Shown here one piece after another: positions 11,893 to 22,890 of a DNA stretch of 64,000 nt (positions are counted from its first letter, which is position 1; each line of letters opens with the position of its first letter). Origin of the DNA: Fonsecaea monophora (taxonomy: Eukaryota; Ascomycota; Eurotiomycetes; Chaetothyriales; Herpotrichiellaceae); contig NW_019173998.1 in assembly GCF_001642475.1 (NCBI RefSeq), positions 119,439-183,438 of the forward strand, written 5' to 3'. The notes under the pieces were generated by a model. It did no database searches and was not told the DNA's origin. It saw only the letters and a program-made list of their open reading frames with translations. The translations under genes were made by a program, and so were the position numbers.

Positions 11893-14491
11893 ATGTCGTC
11901 CGACGTGAAGAAACAACCCCCAACGCCCGATGCAGCGGCGAATCTCGAGGAGCAACGAGATGGAGTCACCACGCAAACCAAAGTAGGAGGTTAGTTGTTC
12001 TGCCGGTCCATTCTTTCGCAGCAGCATGACTTGACGGCGACTCACAGACGACGGTCGAGTCAACATCACCATCCAAGAAATCAACGAACTCCTCGCCCAG
12101 CAGATCGAGCAACTGCAGCTGTCCCGAATCCAAGAGGGACTCGCCGCACCTCCCCAGACCGCCCATAGTCTTTTAGAGGCGAGTCACCGACCCTCGAGAA
12201 TCCCTCCACCGCTCAATGTCGTCGTTCAAGTCGTGGGGTCGCGCGGTGACGTCCAGCCCTTTGTCGCATTGGGGCTGGTCTTGAAGAAGCAGTACGGCCA
12301 CCGCGTCCGCCTCGCGACCCACGGGACATTCAAGAAATTCGTCGAGGAGAACGGGCTGGAGTTCTTCGATATTGGTGGAGACCCCGCAGAACTCATGGCC
12401 TTTATGGTCAAGAACCCCGGCCTAATCCCCGGGATGAAATCCATCAAGGAGGGTGACGTGGGCAAGCGACGCAGAGGCATGGCTGAGATCCTGCAAGGGT
12501 GTTGGAGGTCATGCGCCGACTTTGACGAGGTGAAAGCAGACGAAGAGACCGTCTCGACAGCAGCGCCCAAGAAGCAACCGTTCGTCGCGCACGCCATCAT
12601 TGCCAACCCACCCAGTTTTGCACATATCCACTGCGCTGAGAAGTTGGGCATTCCGTTGCATTTGATGTTCACGTAAGTCAAGACGCGTCCACGGCGCGGC
12701 CTAATAGCTGAAGAACGTTCGACGGTAGGATGCCCTGGTCGCCGACTCGAGAGTTTCCACAGCCCATCGCAAACATCAAATCGTCAAAGGCTAGCGGAAG
12801 CATGACCAACGAAATGAGCTATACCCTCGTCGACATGATGACCTGGGAAGGTCTGGGAGACATCACGAACAACTTCAGAACAGAGACTCTGGGATTGCAT
12901 ATGCTTTCTCAGGCGGCAGCAACGGACATGCTTCATCGTTTACGCATACCCTATACCTATTGCTGGTGAGTCTGTCAAACCTCTTGAGCGTCCAGGAAAC
13001 CAAAAAGAGCCCTCGATTGACGAGGCGGTAACCAGGTCTCCAGCACTGATTCCAAAGCCCAAAGACTGGGGCCCTCACATCACCATCGCAGGCTTCTACT
13101 TCCTCTCGTTGGCGTCGAATTACCAACCAGACCCAACCCTCGCCGAATTCCTCGCAGCAGGACCACCGCCTGTTTACATCGGCTTCGGTTCCATCGTTGT
13201 AGACGATCCCAACGCCATGACGAAACTCATCTTCGATGCGGTCAAGAAGACAGGCCAACGTGCTTTGGTCTCCAAGGGATGGGGTGGGCTAGGGGGAGAC
13301 GACATGGGCAAACCTGATAACGTGTATATGCTGGGCAATGTACCACATGACTGGCTATTCCAACACGTATCTTGTGTGGTACATCACGGCGGCGCTGGCA
13401 CGACCGCCGCTGGAATTGCCTTGGGCCGTCCAACGGTCATCGTCCCCTTCTTTGGCGACCAGCCATTCTGGGGAGCCATGGTTGCCAGGGCCGGTGCGGG
13501 ACCGATGCCAGTCCCATACAAGGAGCTGACAGCAGACCGACTTGCGGACGCCATCCTAGAGGCGCTAAAGCCCGAGACCTTGGAGCGGGCACGTGAATTA
13601 GGTGAGCGCATCAAAGAAGAAAAGGGCACTGAAGTCGGCGCGGCGAGTTTCCACGCACAAATGGACCTTGACCGCCTCCGCTGTATGCTGGCGCCCTCAC
13701 GACCAGCGGTGTGGTCAGTCCGGACCAAAGGATCCAACACGGAAGATCTCCGATTGAGCGCTTTCGCGGCTACAGTGTTGGGCAACGAAGGCTTGTTGGA
13801 CGTGAATCAGCTTACAATCTACCGCCCCTGCGAATATCCCGTCGAATTTGGGTCTATCAGTTCTCATGTCGTCGGGCCCAATCCGATGCTGAGCACCGTG
13901 GGATCCATCACTTCTAGAATTGTGCATGCCCCCATCAATATCGCAAAGGCGTGGGCAGGAGTGGTCTACGAACCCTACAAGGGCGCCAAATCCCACGGCT
14001 GGAAAGGGTTTGGCAAAGGCTTGGGGAGGGGTATTGGGAATTTGTTGTTTTCCCCCAGAGGACTGGTGGTTGGCCACGCCACATTCGGAGTCAGAGTGTT
14101 GTACGAAGTGATCAAGAAGAAATTGAACGGGGATCCCACATTGAGTTACATCCTTGCCACGAGGTATGTCGAAGGGTTTGAGGCGGTGGGCAAGGCAACC
14201 GAGGAGGAGAAGGCGGAGGTGATCAGGAAGTGGAACGAGATGAAACCTGAGCTGAAGATGGTCGACACGCGGTCAAGCGTCGTCAGTGGGTCATCGGACA
14301 AGGGGGAGAGCGATTCAATTCTGTCCAAATTGACGAGCAATTCCAGCTCCAAGAGTGCAAAACTGGGCAGGCGAGGGAAGAAAGACCAGAACATCCTGAC
14401 ACAAACTCCCAGCGAGGCCAGCAGCTCGCGGCATTCGAACCCCACCACATCCACACAAGGAGATGGGAATGAGACACAGGCAAGTGGTTAA
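11893..14491 (+). CDS. sterol 3-beta-glucosyltransferase-like GT1/GT28 family protein
   Basis: Four exons (11893-11989, 12048-12672, 12729-12965, 13036-14491) give 804 residues; introns are 58, 56 and 70 bp. These enzymes move glucose from UDP-glucose onto the 3-hydroxyl of ergosterol or related sterols at membranes. The N-terminal GT28 domain starts with NVVVQVVGSRGDVQPFVALG. The fungal sterol-GT signature TMPWSPTREFP spans the second splice junction, and CWSPALIPKPKDWG spans the third. The UDP-sugar box is HHGGAGTTAAGIALGRP (from about residue 436) followed by PFFGDQPFWG. The first roughly 110 residues are a charged coiled-coil-like leader, and the last roughly 90 are disordered and Ser-rich. 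No GRAM or PH domain is present, unlike yeast Atg26/Ugt51. That fits the shorter paralogues common in Pezizomycotina, whose acceptors are mostly untested. Confidence 0.9.
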
Positions 14492-14912
14492 CCGGCCGGG
14501 CTATGAGGTGGCGTTTTGGAAGAGTTGGGTACATATGTGGAAGAAGAATATGTGATTGGCTTTTGGGGCAAGGCTGCTGCGTTCAGCGTAATGAATGACG
14601 ATTCCTGTGCTACAGATCCAGCCTTTCCGGGTCCAATCTCGCTGCTCGAGAGGCTGAAGTGAGCTGAGCAATGTTTGCTGATTTCGACGTCGACCACGGA
14701 TGGCCGCACCTGGAGGAGTCGATCAAACAAATCCAGGTTTCAACGTCGACTACGCTTCACCGCCCTTCGACCATCAAGCACGACTGTTGCCTGCCCGGGG
14801 GTCTGTGATTTTCATATACATTGGAGACATCTCAATTTCTGGAGTGGCCGGTGGTCGTCCTTCATCTCTCAGCCTTGTGACATGACACAGTGTGATCTCC
14901 CTACTCTAGCTC

Positions 14913-15149
14913 ATGATGGAGCTGGAGGCTAAACATTTCTTTGATGTCCTCGTGCCTCATGACAACAGCGAGCTTCACACGGATGCTTTCGGTCCCGAGC
15001 GTCAACAACCAGCCTGGTCTCTTCGTGAAGGTGAGTGACCTCCCTATTTCTCCACTTGTGACAGAAGCTGATTCACATTTGCAGCAAATCGAGCCATGGC
15101 AGGTCTATCATCATCTGGAGGGATGGATCTCCCAGCACCTCAACTTTGA
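14913..15149 (+). CDS. possible small spliced ORF, unknown
   Basis: A 54-bp segment (15031-15084) has all the marks of a fungal intron: GTGAGT donor, CTGATT branch-like site and TTTGCAG acceptor. Splicing it joins 14913-15030 to 15085-15149 as a 60-residue frame beginning MMELEAKHFFDVLVPHDN. The alternative frame across the same junction ends at 15216 and also looks protein-like (EPWQVYHHLEGW). An intron acceptor (CTCTAG) just before 14913 hints at a further upstream exon that I could not identify. No family was recognised. This may be the end of a larger gene, a pseudogene, or a spliced non-coding RNA. Confidence 0.2.
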
Positions 15150-18044
15150 GCCTCAGGGTAGTTGCGAGAGACGGCTTCTTTGGGTTTCTTGCTGCATAGA
15201 CTCCCTCGTCCGTTGACACCGAATCAGACTATTGTCTCGAGACAAGTTTCCACACTTCTGTTGTTCCGCGACCCCTGGATCTTCAGACTGCCGCTCGAGC
15301 ACAAGTCACAGGCCGGATTACTGCTGGGCTGTCATACAGCCAACAACGATGACGATTTTGTCCTAGACACGCGCCAGACCAACGCCCCTTTATATATATA
15401 CACACCGAATTTCTTTTGCTGTGGTGCTATGCCGACTCGTTCTCACCGCGCTGGAGGACCGCGTCGGCTTGATCGATCAAGTTTCGCCTGCACAGCTTTC
15501 AAAAGCCCTTGTACGGATCCGCCGGGCACTGTGGGACACCGCAATCGAGCCGTTCAATTCGCAAACTACTTCTCCCTCGGTCGAGTCTCAATATGCCTAG
15601 GACCTCATTGGGCTCTGTCCTGGCCTTGTGAACAGTGTCGGCGCTCCCACAATCCACCTTATCGTCCCCAGATTTTATGACTGATTGGCTTCTCTACCTG
15701 GCCGTGACTTACTTACGCTCTATGGCCACGAGACAGAAAGATTTCACTGCCGCTTTCACTGCCGCCGAGATATCTTTGTGGTGTTTGCGAGGTGACAGGT
15801 CACAAGGTCTGGGTCGTGGCCGACCTCTGGAATCTGGAGCAGAGCCAACACTGGGGGAGCGCATCAAACTAAGCTGCGGGACTGGCTCCCGCCGAAATAC
15901 GAGGTATCTCTCCGCCGTCAATGCGCAACCGCTGCAGCTTCTTGAAGGGTTGTTGTTGTGGATCGAAACCTGTGGAGCATCTTGTCGCTTTCACTCCAGC
16001 ACCTGTTTGTCTACTCGCAAGACCAGCCGCAGTCGATTTGACCTCGAAGGAGCAGTGAGCCAGAGAACGTGACGACCTGACCAGCCATGGATGAGCGTAC
16101 GCGAACAGTGTCTGGCGTCTTCGTTGACGCAACACGGTATCTGAAAAGCAAGATACCCCAGCACATTACACCAACATTTTGAGCGTCTACCTCTCCCCTC
16201 ACAGAGAAGTGACAGACACAGGGACGGAGCGAAACTCCACACGTCCTGACCGTCTCTGCGATCATCAGAGCCTTGGTCACTCGCACAAGAGCTTACCGCG
16301 GTTCGCTTCTCCTGAGACCAAACTGCTCCACACCAAACCTCGAGATGAAAGGGCCAGGACCTAAGCGTGAACCCAACGGCCTACCGCTCACACTGTTATG
16401 TAGTCTCGATTTCGGGACCGATTGTCTTGCGCCAGACCCAAAATCCACATCCACAAACGATGGTTCAAAGAAAGAATGTCCTGTTTTCACTACGGACCCG
16501 CGAGACCTGCTGGCAACGGGGGTTTCCAAAAGTTGGTCTAGGACTTGTCACGCAGATTGGGAAGAGAGTCAGTATGCTGGGAAGTGGCTCAAGGAAGAAG
16601 CACTTGAAGAGGATCACAGTATGGACATTTGGGCATCTGGTATTGAAGGTCAGCAGGGCTGGCATCAACGACGGTGGGCAGATGACTGTCTGTGCCTCGG
16701 TCTTTCTGTAAATATTGTTGGCGTCGGCGTGGCGGGTGAAGATGACCAAGGCAGACGACTGTCTATGTCACGGTTTGTCCGTATCTTGGGCCGATGCCAG
16801 AAAAGGTTTACAAAAGCACTGTCTGAGCAAACGATTACTGGTGTTTCGCTGGCTTTGCGCGTCCTTCCTGGTCCGGATTCTGTCTTTCTGACTCGAGGGT
16901 ATTGGAAGGCATGCGGTGACTCTGGCTGCTGTCACCATCATGTCATGCGGTGTGCGGTGTTTAGAAAGCTGCGGCTTCCAACGACGTGCTCCAAGGCGTC
17001 AGGAACCCGGACAACAAAAGGTCAATTCTTTGGGCGGACCTCCTGCTCCGGCGGAGGTGGAGGCGGAGGCTCTCTTTCTCCCTGCGCGTCGACGACATCA
17101 CCAGCATCAGCAGCCCTAGAGGCTGAAGGATGTGGGCAGAGGGATTCCGAACCTCAGCCTGATGTTCCCGTCTACACTCTCAGAGGATGGAGATGTCGAG
17201 ATGTCAGCCGATTGTGGCCGTGTTCAACCGAGGACAGAACCTCCGCAGGTCTCTACATCGCCACTCGAGAGGTCTCCAACACCTCTCGCAACTGGACCTG
17301 CCTTGCCGTTGTTAGATAGCTATCCGACACCTCCCGCAACCTCAATCGTCCAGGACAACAACCACCTGATATATCTGTACGCGGCATCATTGTTGACGTT
17401 GGATGCCTTGTCGCGACGCGTACGGAGACACACCTACCTCCTGACGGAAAGACATCAATTGGAAGGACATGTATCACATCGATCATCCAGGACAACAACA
17501 TCAACATGATGGATCTGTACTTGGTATAGTTATTTCATGGACATGGGCATGGTCTGAGGGAGAAGAGACAAAGGGGGAAAAGAACCATGTCAACGGCAAT
17601 CTACAATCTACTACCTATTATTCCTTCTTTCTTCTCTTTCTGGGCATCTCTTTTCTTGTTTTGTCCTCCAAGGTTGTTGATTTTGTATCACTCGTGCTCT
17701 CTCTCTCTCTTTCTCATCGCCCGTACTGTTCTCTCAGGCACTTATCACATGGACATACACATGGACGCTGTCAATCGGGAGTGATGGGTTTTTTTCCATT
17801 TCATTATGGATATCTAGATCGAGGTTGTATCCTTATCTTTATCCTTTATCCTGTTCGACAGACGCGGACGCGCCGAACGAAAACGTGAAATCCATTTTAT
17901 TCCACATGCATGGATCATTTCAATTCGTTAGGTAAAGTCGTGTCTAAAGGGGCGTAGGAAGAAAAAACGAAAACGAGAAAAACAAAGGCGCTGCACTGGT
18001 TGCTTGTTGATTGCTTGCTGGCTGCCCTGTTTTTATGGTTCATG

Positions 18045-18062
18045 TTTTTTTTTTTTTTTTTT
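18045..18062. repeat. 18-bp poly(T) tract (poly(A) on the minus strand)
   Basis: Eighteen T in a row. On the minus strand this is an A tract that begins two bases after the TGA stop of the T5orf172-domain gene. Confidence 0.9.
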
Positions 18063-18064
18063 GG

Positions 18065-19489
18065 TCACTGTCTCTCGGCCCATGCCACCCACCGTCTGAC
18101 GACCTCGTCCACACCTCTCAGGCCTTGGCGCGTGGCCTCGATCTCGAACCACTCCTTGTGCTCGCGGCCGCATTGCTCGCACCCGCTCTTGACGGCCCTC
18201 TTCTCCGAGAGTTCCAGGTGGATGAGCCGTTCGACCTTGTGGACGTGCGAGACTTTGGCGCTGCGGGTCTCGGGAGACGCGCTGGCGGGTGTAGGATGAG
18301 GTGGACGACGACCAGAAGGAGCATGCGCGCTGTTCTTGTTATTGTTGTGCGGATAATATCGAATCAATGTGATGTTCTGCCCGCACTGCTTCGTCCATTG
18401 GGTCATGCGTCGGTGGACATTGGCAGCGCGGCCAATCTTGAGCGTGATGGTCCGTTTGGCATGCACTTGGTTGGGCGGACGGCGGACCGACGCGTAGCGG
18501 GCAAGCGCCTGGGTAGTTCTCTGCGAGCTGCTGCGGCCGTGTAGACCCGTGTTGTCGTCGAGGTCGTCGTCATCGTCTAAAAGGGACGAAGCCGTCTCGT
18601 CGTCGGGTTTGGACACCTCGGATTCGGGCGTCAGCCAGAATATGTAGATGTATCCAGCCTCGTCCGCGGCCGAGATCGGGCGGGACAGCTCCGCGAGTAA
18701 TTGCGAGGTGGTCTGGGGTGAGAGACTGGACGGGATGAGCGACAGGAGTGTCTGGGTCTGGGAGGGCGCGGGACTCGGTTTCGGTCGTGTCGCCGCCAGG
18801 GGAGACGATTGTTGCATTTCGGGTCGTGCAGGCGATGGCCGGCTCGTGTCGGTGTGAGGTCGAGGTCGAGGACGAGGACGCCTCTCCTCCCAATCTTCTT
18901 GTCTTCGAACCCTCGCAGGAGGCAGATCATCGTCGTGATCGGCTTGAATACAGCAAGCCCAAGAGAGCTTCACGTTCGACTGCGCAGGTGGTGGTGGAGG
19001 CGGTCGTCGTTTTGGTCGTCTTCTGTCATGGACCACCCCCTCCGGCACGGTCATCAACGGACTCTCCATCTGGTTCCAACCCGACGGCAACGTGTCCCGA
19101 CGCCTGACAGTCTCCGGCTCCCGTCGTCGATGGTGTCTCCGGGCCACATCCTCGTCCAGCTCGAGTATGCCCACCTGCTCAATCAGTGTTTCGATGCTCG
19201 ACCTCTCTTTCAACGGGTGTAGACTTGTCCGCCCGGCCTGGGCTGCCAACTGCTCGGCCTGGTCCTTGTGCTGCCAGCAGTAGAAAGCCGCGGCATGCTG
19301 CTCTGCCAACACGGCGAGGACCCCGTTGCCCCGACTCGGTGACGGCGTGGGCGAGTTCTTGGGAGAAGAGGCCGCGAGAGGTCTGCGACAGGGTCTTCCG
19401 GTGGTGGTGATGCCTCTACACGTCGTCGCGGGGTTTCTCGAGTCTGATCGCGGGAGAAGGGATTCGGGTGTCCTCCCGCTGAAGGACAT
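18065..19489 (-). CDS. T5orf172 (DUF1766, GIY-YIG superfamily) domain protein
   Basis: Intronless, 474 residues. The C-terminal half carries the T5orf172 domain, a GIY-YIG nuclease-like fold: GYIYIFWLTPE (GIY-like strand), then LKIGRAANVHRRMTQWTKQC (YIG-like helix with Arg), VERLIHLEL with the conserved Glu, and CEQCGREHKEWFEI near the end. The last CxxC...H pattern is typical of fungal members. The N-terminus has a short Cys motif, CRGITTTGRPCRR, followed by YCWQHKDQ, which is also common in this family and may bind zinc. The middle is Arg/Pro-rich and disordered. Fungal relatives are poorly characterised; a DNA-related role is inferred from the fold only. The start at 19489 is the first ATG. 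The stop is followed at once by a long A tract. Confidence 0.85.
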   Translation of the reverse strand: MSFSGRTPESLLPRSDSRNPATTCRGITTTGRPCRRPLAASSPKNSPTPSPSRGNGVLAVLAEQHAAAFYCWQHKDQAEQLAAQAGRTSLHPLKERSSIETLIEQVGILELDEDVARRHHRRREPETVRRRDTLPSGWNQMESPLMTVPEGVVHDRRRPKRRPPPPPPAQSNVKLSWACCIQADHDDDLPPARVRRQEDWEERRPRPRPRPHTDTSRPSPARPEMQQSSPLAATRPKPSPAPSQTQTLLSLIPSSLSPQTTSQLLAELSRPISAADEAGYIYIFWLTPESEVSKPDDETASSLLDDDDDLDDNTGLHGRSSSQRTTQALARYASVRRPPNQVHAKRTITLKIGRAANVHRRMTQWTKQCGQNITLIRYYPHNNNKNSAHAPSGRRPPHPTPASASPETRSAKVSHVHKVERLIHLELSEKRAVKSGCEQCGREHKEWFEIEATRQGLRGVDEVVRRWVAWAERQ

Positions 19490-20088
19490 GGCTTTTTCTT
19501 GACGGATTAGTATTGGAGTGCCAGCGAACGAATAAGAATGACTTGGGAAAGGAAATGTGTGTATGTGTGTAGACTCGCAGTCAGTTTGTCAAGCAGCACT
19601 TTTGAATGATTGACATTTTTTTTACCTTTGTCACTGGCATCAAGTGACAAGTTGAAGATGCAATTGCGCAGCCCCTGTAGTGTGGTAGTGTCAGGCGAAA
19701 GGTACTGCGTAAACAAATTCAAAGCTGAAGATCGAGGACTTCAGGGAGTGGATTGGATGTTGGTCCAGGCATCAAGTGGCTGGTTTCGGTGGCTGGGGAA
19801 ATCCGTAATGGAGGGCAGTGCACACATTCCAGCCTCGTTCCTTTGACACCAATAACAAGACTCAGCCTCACTGGAGCAGACGAGCCAGAATCGCATGTTG
19901 CTCTGATACACGAGATCAAGTGTTACGACAATGGCAGGTTTGTACGAGGTACTCCAGTATATCTACCAAAAAGCTGAATGGAATCTCTGGTTATACAACA
20001 TAATCTGCATAATACACAGCAATCTGTGCAACCTATACATAGCAACCTATACACCTGGGTATCTTGAACTCATAATGCTCGGTATTGA
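19490..20088. other. intergenic region between two minus-strand genes
   Basis: About 600 bp containing the promoter of the T5orf172-domain gene and the 3' UTR of the coiled-coil gene. It is A/T-richer than the flanking coding sequence. No further feature was recognised. Confidence 0.5.
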
Positions 20089-21375
20089 TCACGAGGATAA
20101 CTTCAGTCCACTGAGAAAGTCCAGTGCGTCGTCCTGTGCACTCTCCAGTTCGGCGATGCGGTGTTTCAGAGCCGCTGACTCTATCTTCATCATGCCCACA
20201 ACATCCCATGCATCCGAATGTCGTAATCCATGACACCGTGAACAATCCTCTCTGGCCAAGCTCGCAGACTTCAAGACCGGACTCGCGACAGACGTGGCCT
20301 GAGAAGTAGCCGTTGACAACGCTTCCGAGAAGACACTGACCACTGAGCTCACTTCAGACCCGGCCTCTGATTCCCCAGACGTAGAAACGTCAGACGAGCG
20401 GTAGCGGCGGTACTTCGGACGAGGTTTGGAGTCAGTGTTCTGAGGCACTATCCGGACACTCTGATGTTGAGACTCGAGAGATAGTTGTGCCGACAGCTGT
20501 GCCCTCAGATCCGCAATCAGATTCTCCTGCTCTGCAGCTCGTTCTGCCATCTCATGTAGCTGCAGCTTCAGATGCTCATTTCTCGTCTGAGCTGCCTCGA
20601 GTTCGTCTGCTTGGACATTCTTGGTCGAGGTGACCGATCTCAGAGACTGTCGTTGTTCTCGGTAGGCTTGTTGCAAGCGCCGTATTGTCCCTTCGGCATT
20701 GAGTTGGAGGTTTTTGAAGGCAGCCGGGGAGAATTCACCGGGGTGTCCGTGCGGGAACAGAGCATGGTCGATGTCAAGCTGCGCCAATTCATCTGGATCA
20801 TCGGGAGCACTCTGTGTTGTCGTAACCCTCCGGAAGAAGTTGAACCTCGACATTGATGAGACGGCCGGGCCTGATAAACTGGGCTTCTTTGGGGGGCGAC
20901 GTGTCAGCGTAGAATCCTCAGGTTCTGGACTGGTGGAGGAAGCTTCTTCAGGCGCAAAGGCCTCGAGCAGAGGATCCAACTTTTCCTTGCGCGGCGACGG
21001 CACCAGAGTTATATTGACAGGTTCCGAAGACCCCTCGAACCAGTTCGCCAATTTGACCGGTCTTTTCTTCGTAGGCGACTCTATTGAACCAAAATCGTCA
21101 CCCGTATCAGCAGGCCTGAGTCGCTCCGGTGACAGAGAGCGCGTGCTCTGAGGACGCAGAAAGGAGAATGCAGAGGCTCTCGTAGGGGAGGAAGACTGGG
21201 TGCGGGTGACAAGCGGAGGAAGGTCGGTGGTGGTTCTGGATCGTTGGTGGCCTCTGGCAGGGGGTGGCGGAGGGAGGGATAATGAAGAGTCGGTGTTGTT
21301 GTGATCAAAGGGCAATCTGCGAGGATGCGGTGGTGCGAGGGCACCAAACCCTTGATTAAACGTGTCTTTAGACAT
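20089..21375 (-). CDS. unknown Ser/Pro-rich coiled-coil protein
   Basis: Intronless, 428 residues, not recognised as a named family. The first 200 residues are disordered and rich in Ser, Pro and Arg with a poly-Pro run (LPPPPPA). A short conserved-looking patch, RPVKLANWFEGSSEP, follows. A block DIDHALFPHGHPGEFSPAAF leads into a coiled coil at about residues 215-305 (LKLQLHEMAERAAEQENL). The C-terminus has CSRCHGLRHSDAWDVV, in which the two Cys and two His could bind a metal, then a second short coiled coil (ALKHRIAELESAQDDALDFL). This layout suggests a scaffold or cytoskeletal/septation protein, but the sequence does not prove a function. Codon use is similar to that of its neighbours. Confidence 0.75.
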   Translation of the reverse strand: MSKDTFNQGFGALAPPHPRRLPFDHNNTDSSLSLPPPPPARGHQRSRTTTDLPPLVTRTQSSSPTRASAFSFLRPQSTRSLSPERLRPADTGDDFGSIESPTKKRPVKLANWFEGSSEPVNITLVPSPRKEKLDPLLEAFAPEEASSTSPEPEDSTLTRRPPKKPSLSGPAVSSMSRFNFFRRVTTTQSAPDDPDELAQLDIDHALFPHGHPGEFSPAAFKNLQLNAEGTIRRLQQAYREQRQSLRSVTSTKNVQADELEAAQTRNEHLKLQLHEMAERAAEQENLIADLRAQLSAQLSLESQHQSVRIVPQNTDSKPRPKYRRYRSSDVSTSGESEAGSEVSSVVSVFSEALSTATSQATSVASPVLKSASLAREDCSRCHGLRHSDAWDVVGMMKIESAALKHRIAELESAQDDALDFLSGLKLSS

Positions 21376-22890
21376 TTGAGCGGGCGTGGTGATGCAATTA
21401 ATTTGTGGTGTGAGTAAGTCGACCTGGCCAAGTTGGACTGCAACTTGGATGGATGATGGGCACGTCTAGGACGAGAGGGTCCGGCCCGCACGGGGAAATC
21501 GTGGCAGCAGATCAATTCAGTGTTGTTTTCCCCTCTTTTGCTCAGCAGCCGGATATTGCGACGGCCCAAATCAGAAGCACCAGACTTCAATACTGCACAT
21601 CCAATTGTGTCAATCCTGTCATCAATTTCTCCTCAGAGTTCTCGAATGTGGCCTCAACGACCGCTGGTTCAAGTGCAGGAGATTTGCCCCGCCGTCCACT
21701 GGCTGCAGCACACGAAGTGACCTGGACCTTGGCACGTAACGAGGTAGGTTGGAAGATGATGACGATGCAGATGCAGCAAATGCTTGTGATGGACAAGAGA
21801 CGTGGAAGAATTCGTTGGATGGAACACGCGGGAGTGCAGCTGGGAGACAGCCTGCCTTTCTATTTTCTCGAGGCCATGGTGAAATCAGTGTGGTTGGAAA
21901 GGCACTGGAACCACTGGAACAGTCTGGGTGGGGGGAGCAGTCGGGCGTGGACTCGGCTATCTCAAGCCACACGAGGCTGGATGAACCCTGACCTCCGCAC
22001 CCGTGTTTCATTATCGATAACAAGGCGCGTTTTAAGTGGTTTGGTGTCTTGGCACTGTTGACAAGGCTGACGCGCTTTTCATGGGCTTGGACTGGAGTAT
22101 CGTCAATCAAATCTACGCTATTGTCCGCCAGAAAGTTGCAAAATTTTCAGTCTCAATCTACTGTTTGGGAGTCATTGGTAGGAGGAGTGTTGTTTGCATC
22201 CTCAAACCCTCGATCGACCCCCATGTGCCGAAATTTGTATGATTTTCTCATCATCATCACCAACTAATGGACCCAGATCGATTATTTCCCCAAGTAGCCA
22301 AACACCCTACGAAACACGAGGGTATAATTTTGCTGAAATCCAGGCCGTGCCCGAATCGAGCCCCTCTTTGATCTCGATTTCCAACCAACGCCGCCATGGT
22401 TTGATTACTGTGCTCCGAGGCTAGAACTCACTCACAGAATAAATGACACCAGACCTGCAGGTACCCCTCACGTTCAGACGCCACCGAACCGGGTTTCCGA
22501 TAGTACTCTTGGATGCGATGGCTGGAACATGCAAGTCTTGAGATTCCGTTCGTAAAATACGAGGAGGCAGGCCATTTTGACAACGACCAATAACAGACGA
22601 AAGCGATCCACACGATTCCACATTTGGCTGTGATTTAACTCGATCAGGTCTCGGAGCTTCCGCGGACCCATATAAAGTGATGCTTTGATTGGCTATACCA
22701 GCCTTCTCTTTTTCCAGGAGCCTTGCGCACAAGAATCTAGAATCACTTCCGTCATCAAAGAGCCGAATATGTTGCACCCTGTTCACCACCTAGGTGGATT
22801 ATATCAAGTCCATCAGGGACCCCGTCCGAAGCACCCCTGCAGAAACTCCTCTACCGCCCCATTCTCCGACTGTGGTGATTGAGAACCAAG
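21376..22890. other. 1.5-kb intergenic region
   Basis: Holds the promoter of the minus-strand gene starting at 21375 and the 3' side of the acyl-CoA ligase. A 202-codon plus-strand frame (21453-22061) is Trp- and Met-rich without motifs and is probably chance. No RNA gene or repeat was recognised. Confidence 0.45.

Larger units (their letters stand above)
14492..18064. other. 3.6-kb stretch without a convincing gene
   Basis: No recognised protein domain occurs here. A well-formed intron-like segment (15031-15084) suggests a small spliced gene; see the separate entry. A 348-codon open frame ends at 17319 (first ATG 16345), but it is rich in Cys, Trp and Arg and has no third-position bias. An overlapping frame (17132-17509) encodes a Pro/Ser/Thr-rich peptide. 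TATATATA occurs near 15392 and CT repeats near 17700. The stretch may hold a long non-coding RNA, an orphan gene or gene relics. Confidence 0.4.

Noticed and set aside
21453..22061. 202-codon plus-strand open frame upstream of the coiled-coil gene
   Set aside because: Rich in Trp and Met with no motif or codon pattern; lies in the promoter of the minus-strand gene.
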